From: Anaerolineaceae bacterium
Lineage (GTDB): Bacteria > Chloroflexota > Anaerolineae > Anaerolineales > Anaerolineaceae
Direction of reading: 5' to 3'
DNA length: 16,040 bases
NCBI GenBank assembly: GCA_003501835.1
Contig: DNOU01000075.1
Coordinates: 2,860 to 18,899, forward strand
This document shows, piece by piece, positions 1 to 5,440 of this stretch. The notes under the pieces are model-generated. The model saw only the letters and a list, made by a program, of their open reading frames with translations, was not told the origin of the DNA and did no database searches. A program made the position numbers and the translations under genes. The number at the start of each line of letters is the position of its first letter. Position 1 is the stretch's first letter.

Positions 1-794
1 TATCTGCGTGACTTGCCGAAGATCAGACGCGCGTATATTCCCATCCCCACTCCCGCAACAAGTACGATTCCACCCACTACTGCCAACAGGATCGACTGGC
101 TGGATTCCTGACCACGGGCGGCAGACGACCTGCCGCTGACCTGGGCGCTGAAGTTAACCGTTGCCGTATCCCCGGCTTTCAGGTCGATGGTCACGGTTTG
201 CCTTGAAGTGGCATTGTAACCATCAGGAATGGCGATACTGATGGTGTATTTTGATTCAGGAATATCCGTAAAGCACAGCGGGGCAGCATCGGCTGTTGCC
301 AGGGTGGTTCCAGAAAGCGAGGTATTGCTGGCAGTGCTGCTGAGGTTGACCTGACCGCCGGCAATGGGGCCTTCGTCGGCATCCACCATGGCATTTCCAT
401 TGACATCATCGAACAGGTAAATGCACAGCGTACCATAACCGATGGGAGGTGCAGGAGTGGGCAGCGACGAGGTGGGTGTGGGTGACGGGCCGGGGGTGAT
501 CACCGGGGTGGGTACGATGGCGAGCCGCAGTTTTTTCCCCTCTGTCAGGAACCGACAATCATCCACGGTCAATTGATTAAGGGTTAACAAATCCTGCAGT
601 GACACGCCGTTCAAAAGGGCAATGCTGTCGCAGGTGTCACCGCTTCTGACCGTGTAAATGATATTTCCTGCACTATCTGCGGTGGGGGTGTAGTAATAGA
701 TCTGCGCCTGCGCCGGTTGGGTGATTTGCGGCACCAGCATCAACAGGATGAGCAGAAAAAGGAATACGGGAACAAAAACAAATTTCTTGTTCAT
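1..794 (-). CDS. LysM and SdrD-B-like domain surface protein with C-terminal membrane anchor (stop at or beyond window edge)
   Basis: Reading leftward from the ATG at 794-792 gives 264 codons with no stop. Only the first two bases (TA) of the next codon are in the window, so the stop may lie right at the edge. Residues 5-21 form a hydrophobic signal segment, followed by a likely signal peptidase site near AQAQ (28-31). Residues 46-91 match a LysM domain (YTVRSGDTCDSIA, then LLTLNQL), with Cys55 and Cys80 possibly forming a disulfide. A Pro/Thr linker (about 95-117) follows. Next comes an SdrD-B-like beta domain with an acidic loop (DDVNGNAMVDADEG) that may bind calcium. A C-terminal membrane helix (LLAVVGGIVLVAGVGMGIY) and a short basic tail end the protein. 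LysM domains generally bind peptidoglycan or related glycans, so a wall-bound, membrane-anchored surface protein is inferred. The specific role is unknown. Confidence 0.85.
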   Translation of the reverse strand, partial: MNKKFVFVPVFLFLLILLMLVPQITQPAQAQIYYYTPTADSAGNIIYTVRSGDTCDSIALLNGVSLQDLLTLNQLTVDDCRFLTEGKKLRLAIVPTPVITPGPSPTPTSSLPTPAPPIGYGTLCIYLFDDVNGNAMVDADEGPIAGGQVNLSSTASNTSLSGTTLATADAAPLCFTDIPESKYTISIAIPDGYNATSRQTVTIDLKAGDTATVNFSAQVSGRSSAARGQESSQSILLAVVGGIVLVAGVGMGIYARLIFGKSRR

Positions 795-808
795 GGTGTC
801 TTTCACGG

Positions 809-814
809 ATTATA
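809..814 (-). promoter_or_regulatory. Extended -10 promoter element of the LysM protein gene
   Basis: On the minus strand the sequence reads TGTTATAAT, a perfect TATAAT preceded by the TGn extended -10 motif. No convincing -35 is seen 16-18 nt upstream, which fits an extended -10 promoter. Only 14 nt separate the hexamer from the ATG at 794, so the predicted 5' leader is about 7 nt. Confidence 0.6.
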
Positions 815-847
815 ACATGCTTAAATCAGCAGGGTTTTCCGGCAGAG

Positions 848-853
848 TATAAT
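848..853 (+). promoter_or_regulatory. -10 promoter element of the lipoprotein gene
   Basis: This is a perfect TATAAT inside the 86-nt divergent intergenic region, 27 nt before the lipoprotein ATG at 881. A GGAAGG ribosome-binding site lies at 863-868. No good -35 hexamer is visible. It sits back to back with the minus-strand extended -10 at 809-814, so the two promoters share the same short region. Confidence 0.5.
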
Positions 854-880
854 CAAGATGTTGGAAGGCGGTCTCACCCA

Positions 881-1723
881 ATGAAAATGCGGCAAGAGAA
901 ACCATTCAAGCTCTTCTTTTGCATTCTCCTGCAAATAACCCTGCTGGCTGCCTGCAACCTCGCACCATCAGTCCCGGAAATGGATCAGGCAGCTACTGCC
1001 ACACAGACGCCCACCATCACGCCGACCATCGTATGGTTTCCACCCACACCCACACTGGCGCCTCAACCCACGTCTGCACCCATCTCAGATCAAAACCTCA
1101 AACCGGGTGTGGGAACGCTGCGCTTTAAAGATGACTTTCAATCCACTGAAAACTGGAACCGCGAAACCACTCCCAGGGGGAACATCGTTCCAGGTAATGG
1201 CAAGTTGACACTTGTGGTCCAATCGCCAAAAGGGGAGCTGTACTCCATCCGCAAAGATACCAGCGTGGATAATTTCTACGCAGAGGCAACTTTCACCGCC
1301 AATTTATGCCAGGGCGATGACATGACAGGCATGATCTTCAGAACAAATGGTGAAAGCTCATATTACCGCTACCTGGTGGATTGCAACGGCAGGGTGACCG
1401 CCCAGGTGGTGATTGGTGGAACGCCCACCGCGATGCATGATTGGGCACCCAGCGGTGAACTCATTGCCGGCTTACCGGCACCATTCAAGCTGGGTGTGTG
1501 GGCTTCGAAAGATGTGCTGCGATTTTTCATTAATGATCAATTTCAATTCGAAGCGGCACGGGGAACTTATGTTTATGGGGGAATCGGATTCTATGCCAGG
1601 GCAGCAGGAGACCCATCTCTCAGTGTGAGCATCAGTGATTTTTCCGTTTATGATGTGTCCGCTTCGCCTCTACAGACGCTCACACCCCCCGTGGTTGCAC
1701 CTACCATTACACCGGTGCACTGA
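881..1723 (+). CDS. Secreted lipoprotein with concanavalin-like beta-sandwich domain
   Basis: This is a 280-residue protein with a type II signal peptide: basic N-terminus, hydrophobic stretch 11-22, and lipobox LAAC with the lipidated Cys at 25. Residues 37-70 are a Pro/Thr-rich spacer. From about residue 79 to 258 there is a beta-rich domain that opens with DDFQSTENW. It has the look of the laminin-G/DUF1080-type concanavalin folds common in Chloroflexota lipoproteins (GNGKLTL, then FKLGVWASKDVLRFFINDQ, then GGIGFYAR). Cys143 and Cys168 could form a disulfide. The C-terminus (261-280) is again Pro/Thr-rich. A surface glycan-binding or structural role is plausible, but no catalytic residues can be assigned. 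The start at 881 is supported by GGAAGG 12 nt upstream and by the signal peptide. An in-frame ATG at 887 is the alternative. Confidence 0.85.
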   Translation: MKMRQEKPFKLFFCILLQITLLAACNLAPSVPEMDQAATATQTPTITPTIVWFPPTPTLAPQPTSAPISDQNLKPGVGTLRFKDDFQSTENWNRETTPRGNIVPGNGKLTLVVQSPKGELYSIRKDTSVDNFYAEATFTANLCQGDDMTGMIFRTNGESSYYRYLVDCNGRVTAQVVIGGTPTAMHDWAPSGELIAGLPAPFKLGVWASKDVLRFFINDQFQFEAARGTYVYGGIGFYARAAGDPSLSVSISDFSVYDVSASPLQTLTPPVVAPTITPVH

Positions 1724-1763
1724 ACCCGTAAGCTTGTCATTTCGTCTGCTTGTGCTTTTCGTG

Positions 1764-1769
1764 TACAAT
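1764..1769 (+). promoter_or_regulatory. Probable -10 element (TACAAT) upstream of ssb
   Basis: The 87-nt gap between the lipoprotein and ssb holds TACAAT (5 of 6 consensus), 41 nt before the ssb start. A matching -35 is weak, so this is a tentative start of the long plus-strand operon. No clear terminator for the lipoprotein gene is visible in the gap. Confidence 0.35.
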
Positions 1770-1810
1770 TAATTGGACACCGCCAAGTCGAATTAATCAA
1801 AGGAGTGCAT

Positions 1811-2224
1811 ATGTACCAGAGAATCGTCATCGTCGGCCGCTTGGGGAGAGATCCCGAAATGAGATTCACTCCTGCCGGTCAGGCAGTCACCAGTTTTTCG
1901 GTAGCCACCGATTATGTGCATAATGATGCATCTGGCAAATCCGTCAAAGAAACGGTTTGGTTCAGAGTTTCTGCCTGGGGAAAGCTGGCTGAGACCTGCA
2001 ACAATTTCCTTAGCAAGGGCAAGCTCGTGCTTGTGGAAGGACGTTTGACTGCGGATTCCAAAACGGGTGGTCCCCGTATTTGGACAGGACAGGACGGCAC
2101 CCCCAAGGCGAATTATGAAATTTCTGCGCAATCCGTGAAGTTCCTTTCCGCCAAGACAGAAGGTGCAGGAGCCGGCGAGGAAGAAGCGGACATGACCGTC
2201 ACTGATGACGGCATCCCATTCTAG
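1811..2224 (+). CDS. ssb: Single-stranded DNA-binding protein
   Basis: SSB coats single-stranded DNA in replication, recombination and repair, and recruits partners through its acidic C-terminal tip. The 137-residue product has the OB fold at about 1-110 (MYQRIVIVGRLGRDPEMRFT, then WFRVSAWGKLAE, then KGKLVLVEGRL). The linker is short and acidic, and the tail ends in DDGIPF, the conserved SSB C-terminal peptide. It is slightly shorter than typical bacterial SSBs because the linker is short. The ATG at 1811 is chosen because AAAGGAG (1799-1805) lies 5 nt upstream. An in-frame GTG at 1805 overlaps that ribosome-binding site and is rejected. It is the first gene of the run that includes a translin, a Cas4-like nuclease and recN. 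Confidence 0.96.
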   Translation: MYQRIVIVGRLGRDPEMRFTPAGQAVTSFSVATDYVHNDASGKSVKETVWFRVSAWGKLAETCNNFLSKGKLVLVEGRLTADSKTGGPRIWTGQDGTPKANYEISAQSVKFLSAKTEGAGAGEEEADMTVTDDGIPF

Positions 2225-2257
2225 TAAAAGGCTGGCAGACAGGGAGTTTTGATACCC

Positions 2258-2584
2258 ATGAATGATGAGCAGAGACAACCGGCATCCTCCGTACCCCCGA
2301 TGGATGTACCGGAGGATTTGCTGCCGATCTATTCCAATCTGGTGCGAATCACCCATTCGCCCTCTGAGATCATCCTTGATTTCAGCCGCATGCTTCCGGG
2401 CCAGCTTAATCCGCATGTGCTGGCCCGTATTCTCATGTCGCCCATTGGAGCCAAGCTATTGCTGCGCGCGCTTGCTGAAAACATCGCCAGGTATGAGGGT
2501 GCATTTGGTGAGATTCGCATGCCCGGAGAATCTCCGCTTGCCAACGACCTTTTCAGGCAGGCAAAACCTCCTGAGTCACCCTGA
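2258..2584 (+). CDS. DUF3467 family protein
   Basis: This is a small soluble protein of 108 residues. The core matches my recollection of the DUF3467 family: IYSNLVRITHSPSEIILDFSR, then PHVLARILMSPIGAKLLLRAL, then ENIARYEGAFGEI. The family has no established biochemical function. The ATG at 2258 is preferred, with AGGGAG at 2241-2246. A TTG at 2249 is in frame but lies only 2 nt from that motif. The gene begins 33 nt after ssb and ends 9 nt before the translin-family gene, so it is probably co-transcribed with both. No membrane segment or catalytic motif is seen. Confidence 0.85.
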   Translation: MNDEQRQPASSVPPMDVPEDLLPIYSNLVRITHSPSEIILDFSRMLPGQLNPHVLARILMSPIGAKLLLRALAENIARYEGAFGEIRMPGESPLANDLFRQAKPPESP

Positions 2585-2593
2585 GGACGCACA

Positions 2594-3238
2594 ATGCACA
2601 ATTTCTCACGCATCAGTGAACAGGCGGAACAGGCTTTTGAAGCGCGCACCAAAGCCCGCGACCAGGCACTCGTCCAGGCCAGGCAGTTGACCCGCCTTTC
2701 CGCACAAACCATACGAGCCATCCACCGCAGCGAATCTGAGCCGGCCCACGCCCTCTTAAACGAAGCCCGGCAGATCGTCGAATCCTTGAAGAAGGACCTG
2801 ACAGATTTCCCTGATTTGTACTTTGCAGGATACACCCAGGACGCGATCAAGGAATTTGCTGAAGCCAGCACAACCTGCGCCTTGATTGAAAACACCGACC
2901 TGCCCGGTGCCGAAGAGTTGGGCATCGAAATATCCACATACATCAATGGTCTGGCTGAAGCGATTGGTGAATTACGGCGGCGCTGCCTGGATATTCTGAG
3001 GCAGGGATATTCAGAAGAGGCGGAGCGCCTTCTGGGCGAGATGGACGAAATCTACAATTTCCTGGTGACCATGGATTATCCTGATGCTGTGACCAACGGA
3101 CTGCGCCGGCAGACTGATCTGGCGCGCGGGATCATTGAGCGCACCCGTGCCGATCTGACCATGAGCCTGAGGGAGCAGCACCTGCAGGAGGCGCTGCAGG
3201 AGTTTGCGAGCCAGTTTCCCGGTTCCAAATCTAAATGA
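2594..3238 (+). CDS. Translin-family (COG2178-type) nucleic-acid-binding protein
   Basis: This 214-residue, all-helical protein resembles archaeal and bacterial translin-family members. Eukaryotic translin and TRAX form the C3PO ring, which binds single-stranded RNA/DNA and has RNase activity supplied by TRAX. Visible family signatures are DFPDLYFAGYTQDAIKEFAEA (71-91), the ELG motif at 108-110, INGLAEAIGELRR (117-129), and DYPDAVTNGLRRQTDLARGI followed by IERTRADLT (161-189). Acidic residues in the regions where TRAX carries its catalytic acids are present here, including Glu87, Glu90, Glu122, Glu126, Asp175 and Glu182. RNase activity is therefore possible but not shown. GAGG overlaps the stop of the upstream gene and serves as the ribosome-binding site. 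The stop codon overlaps the start of the next gene by 4 nt (ATGA), which points to coupling with the Cas4-like nuclease. Confidence 0.88.
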   Translation: MHNFSRISEQAEQAFEARTKARDQALVQARQLTRLSAQTIRAIHRSESEPAHALLNEARQIVESLKKDLTDFPDLYFAGYTQDAIKEFAEASTTCALIENTDLPGAEELGIEISTYINGLAEAIGELRRRCLDILRQGYSEEAERLLGEMDEIYNFLVTMDYPDAVTNGLRRQTDLARGIIERTRADLTMSLREQHLQEALQEFASQFPGSKSK

Positions 3239-3474
3239 AGATCGTCAAAGCCTCCGAGCTGGGGGTCTATTTGTATTGCCAGAGAGCCTGGTCCTATCAA
3301 CGCCAGGGGATGGTCTCTAGAAACCAGGCGGAACTCGACATGGGAACCGCTTATCACAAGAAGCACGGCAGCGCTGTCATGCAGGCTGGCGTACTCAGAG
3401 TGCTGTCTGTTTTGATGATATCCCTGGCGGCAATTGTCCTCGTGCTGATGATTCTTCAATGGGCGGGTGGATGA
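3235..3474 (+). CDS. N-terminal half of a split Cas4/RecB-like nuclease, with C-terminal membrane helix
   Basis: This 79-residue product matches the start of Cas4/Dna2-type PD-(D/E)XK exonucleases. ASELGVYLYCQRAW supplies the first Fe-S Cys (Cys15). AELDMGTAYHKKH (32-44) corresponds to the N-terminal motif with its conserved His, here probably His41. It then runs into a membrane helix at about 53-76 (VLRVLSVLMISLAAIVLVLMIL) and stops. The remaining nuclease motifs (D, ExK, QxxxY, and three Cys) are absent here and occur in the next gene. Basic residues before the helix suggest the catalytic part is cytoplasmic. The start overlaps the translin stop and the stop overlaps the next start, each as ATGA. 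Alternatives are a disrupted single gene or a sequencing error, but the ordered overlaps and paired membrane helices argue for a real two-gene arrangement. Confidence 0.72.
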   Translation: MKIVKASELGVYLYCQRAWSYQRQGMVSRNQAELDMGTAYHKKHGSAVMQAGVLRVLSVLMISLAAIVLVLMILQWAGG

Positions 3475-4007
3475 TGCGGCTGGAGCTCTGGAGTATTCTT
3501 TTTGCCGCGTTGGTGATCCTGTCAGCCGTGTTCTGGCTGATCAGCCGCGCCAGGATGAAACAAACGGGTTTACCAGATGGTCGGGTGCGCTATTCTGACA
3601 CGGGAGCCTGGCGGAAAGTGGAAAAACCCTATTTTGATGGTGAGTGGGGATTGGTTGGCAAACCTGATTACGTGATCGAGTCAAAGGGTACACTGATCCC
3701 GGTGGAGGTGAAGAGCACCAGTGCTGAATCACCTTATGAAAGTCACGTGATGCAGCTTGCAGCCTATTGCCGCCTGTTGCAGGTGACCAGCGGACACCGC
3801 CCTGTGCGAGGATTGATCAAGTATCGCAACCGGGTATTCGAAATAGAATATACAGCAGAGCTTGAGAGAAAATTGAAATCACTTGTCAATGAGGTTCGCT
3901 CGCTCGATCCAACATCAGATGTACCGCGGTCTCACCATTCAGCCTCGCGATGCCGAAGCTGCGGATACGCCGAAAACTGTGATCAGCGGCTTGACCAGGT
4001 CGGTTGA
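3471..4007 (+). CDS. C-terminal half of a split Cas4/RecB-like PD-(D/E)XK nuclease, with N-terminal membrane helix
   Basis: This 178-residue product has an N-terminal membrane helix (about 6-25) followed by basic RARMK, which predicts an outside-to-inside orientation. The nuclease core follows: GKPDYVIE (Asp66), IPVEVKS (Glu79-x-Lys81), and QLAAY (Gln95, Tyr99), which together match the metal-binding and QxxxY motifs of Cas4/RecB nucleases. The C-terminus carries C-x2-C-x5-C (Cys161, 164, 170), the usual second part of the Cas4 4Fe-4S site. The first cluster Cys is only in the upstream 79-residue protein. The ATG at 3471 is chosen because it overlaps the upstream TGA as ATGA. ATGs at 3459 and 3474 are also in frame. 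Activity is expected on single-stranded DNA by family analogy. No cas1, cas2 or CRISPR repeat is nearby, so this is not evidently part of a CRISPR system. Confidence 0.8.
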   Translation: MMRLELWSILFAALVILSAVFWLISRARMKQTGLPDGRVRYSDTGAWRKVEKPYFDGEWGLVGKPDYVIESKGTLIPVEVKSTSAESPYESHVMQLAAYCRLLQVTSGHRPVRGLIKYRNRVFEIEYTAELERKLKSLVNEVRSLDPTSDVPRSHHSASRCRSCGYAENCDQRLDQVG

Positions 4008-4023
4008 GCGCCGCCAAAAAAGA

Positions 4024-4029
4024 TATAAT
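4024..4029 (+). promoter_or_regulatory. -10 promoter element immediately upstream of the NAD kinase gene
   Basis: A perfect TATAAT lies in the 31-nt gap between the nuclease stop (4007) and the NAD kinase ATG (4039), only 9 nt from the start codon. There is no clear Shine-Dalgarno in the gap, and no -35 at standard spacing. If used, the transcript would be nearly leaderless. This suggests an internal promoter within the longer run. Confidence 0.45.
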
Positions 4030-4038
4030 AGAGAAATC

Positions 4039-4914
4039 ATGTCAGAAAATTTCAAAACCATCCAATCAATTATTATTCTGGCCAATCCCACCGTGCCTGA
4101 AGCTTCTGAAGAAGCCCGCAAGGTTCAACAGGCCTGGCAGGAAATGTCATCTGTTACCACCACCCTGGCAACGATCGATGATCTTCAAGCCCAGCAGCGA
4201 ATTGCCGCGGGTGAATTCGACCTGCTGATTGCTCTGGGCGGTGACGGCACCATGCTGCGGGCGGGTCACCTGGCGGCCCCGGTGGGACTGCCTCTTCTGG
4301 GGATCAATTTGGGCAGATTTGGATTTTTAATGCAATTGCGCAAGGATGACTGGCGCGCAGCCATACCTCGTCTGTTGAGCGGCGAATTCAAACTGGAAAA
4401 CAGGATGATGCTCTTTGCAGAGCTCCTGCGCGGCGATCAGGTGTTGAATTCTTACCAGGTGATCAATGAGGTGGTGGTCTGCCGCGGTCAATTCGTGCGC
4501 CCGATCAGCATTTTTGCCTCGGTGGACGGTTACAACCTGGCTTCGTATGTGGCTGACGGTCTCATTGCTGCCACACCCACAGGCTCCACTGGATACGCCA
4601 TGGCAGTGCGTGGCCCCATTTTGCCTCCTGAATTGCGCAACATCCTCGTCGTTCCGGTCGCTCCGCATCTTTCCATGGACCATGCAATCATCCTGCCTGA
4701 AGGGGCAACAGTGATTTTTCGTCCTGAGACAGATCACCAGGCGGTGATGAGCATTGATGGGCATGACCCGGTGGTCTTGCAGGATGGCGACAGGGTGCGC
4801 GTTTCTGCCAGCGAGCATGCTTTGAAATTCGTGATCTTCCAGGATCCTGGTTACTTTTATCGCAACCTGAGCCTCTACAGGGAGCAAAATCCTTCGCGCA
4901 ACGGGTTCAAATGA
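4039..4914 (+). CDS. nadK: NAD kinase
   Basis: This enzyme phosphorylates NAD+ to NADP+ in the cytoplasm, using ATP or polyphosphate. The 291-residue product has the family signatures: GGDGT at 67-71, GINLGRFGFL at 88-97, INE at 142-144, TPTGSTGYAMA at 179-189, and SIDG at 238-241. Length is typical for bacterial NadK. The reading frame stays open upstream to 3883, but that part overlaps the nuclease gene and lacks family similarity. The ATG at 4039 places the Rossmann-like start (IIILANP) at residue 11, as expected. The stop overlaps the next start as ATGA. The TATAAT 9 nt upstream suggests it can be expressed separately from ssb and translin. Confidence 0.96.
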   Translation: MSENFKTIQSIIILANPTVPEASEEARKVQQAWQEMSSVTTTLATIDDLQAQQRIAAGEFDLLIALGGDGTMLRAGHLAAPVGLPLLGINLGRFGFLMQLRKDDWRAAIPRLLSGEFKLENRMMLFAELLRGDQVLNSYQVINEVVVCRGQFVRPISIFASVDGYNLASYVADGLIAATPTGSTGYAMAVRGPILPPELRNILVVPVAPHLSMDHAIILPEGATVIFRPETDHQAVMSIDGHDPVVLQDGDRVRVSASEHALKFVIFQDPGYFYRNLSLYREQNPSRNGFK

Positions 4915-5432
4915 CCGAGACAGATACAGAGAATCTTTATTGTTATGTTCATCCCAACCGCAAGACGTTGTTGCGCTGCAACCGCTGCAACCGTCCCATC
5001 TGCAGCTCCTGTGCCATTCTGACGCCAACGGGTTACCGCTGCAAAGAGTGCGTACGCGGTCAGCAGAAGACCTTTGATACTGCCCGCTGGTGGGATTATC
5101 CTCTTTCAGTGATCGTGGCTGGCGGACTGGCATTGATTGCCAGCCTGATTGGCAGCCGGTTTGGATTTTTCACCATTATCGTGGCACCCATTGCCGGTAT
5201 GATTATTGCTGAAGCCGTAAGAGCGGTGGTACAAAAGCGCCGCTCCAAGCCGCTGTTATGGACAGCCACCATTTCTTCGTTTATGGGTGCCATCCTGTTT
5301 TCTTTGAATACCTTCCTCTTTTTACTGGCTCAGGGAAGCCTGGCGGGACTGCTGTCGATGGTTTGGCCTTTGGTGTTTGCCTTTCTGACCGCCTCAACAG
5401 TTTATTACCGCCTGGCGGGGATACGGATTTAA
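4911..5432 (+). CDS. B-box-type zinc-finger membrane protein
   Basis: This 173-residue protein begins with a B-box-like zinc-binding module. The ligand series is Cys11-x2-His14, Cys23-x2-Cys26, Cys31-x2-Cys34 and Cys44-x2-Cys47, enough for two zinc ions. The rest is four predicted membrane helices at about 62-81, 83-106, 115-139 and 145-165. Small B-box-plus-membrane proteins of this type are recurrent in Actinobacteria and Chloroflexota and have no settled function. A protein-protein interaction role for the zinc module is an inference. The start overlaps the NAD kinase stop by 4 nt, and the stop lies 8 nt before recN, so it is probably co-translated or co-transcribed with both. Confidence 0.82.
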   Translation: MTETDTENLYCYVHPNRKTLLRCNRCNRPICSSCAILTPTGYRCKECVRGQQKTFDTARWWDYPLSVIVAGGLALIASLIGSRFGFFTIIVAPIAGMIIAEAVRAVVQKRRSKPLLWTATISSFMGAILFSLNTFLFLLAQGSLAGLLSMVWPLVFAFLTASTVYYRLAGIRI

Positions 5433-5440
5433 GGACATCC

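Noticed and set aside
1724..1763. Terminator after the lipoprotein gene
   Set aside because: Only very short complementary segments around AAGC/GCTT were found, too weak to call.
1793..2416. A 207-codon minus-strand open frame over ssb and the DUF3467 gene
   Set aside because: It is a shadow of ssb and the DUF3467 gene, and would span the ssb ribosome-binding site and operon junction.
3440..3474. Programmed -1 frameshift joining the two nuclease halves
   Set aside because: The frame relation is -1, but no slippery heptamer or downstream hairpin was seen. The ATGA overlap explains the arrangement by re-initiation.
3235..4007. CRISPR-Cas locus suggested by the Cas4-like motifs
   Set aside because: No repeats with spacers and no cas1, cas2 or effector genes are visible in the window. 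Cas4-like nucleases also occur outside CRISPR systems.
4327..5133. A 268-codon minus-strand open frame across nadK and the B-box gene
   Set aside because: It is antisense to two well-supported genes and has no recognisable domain.
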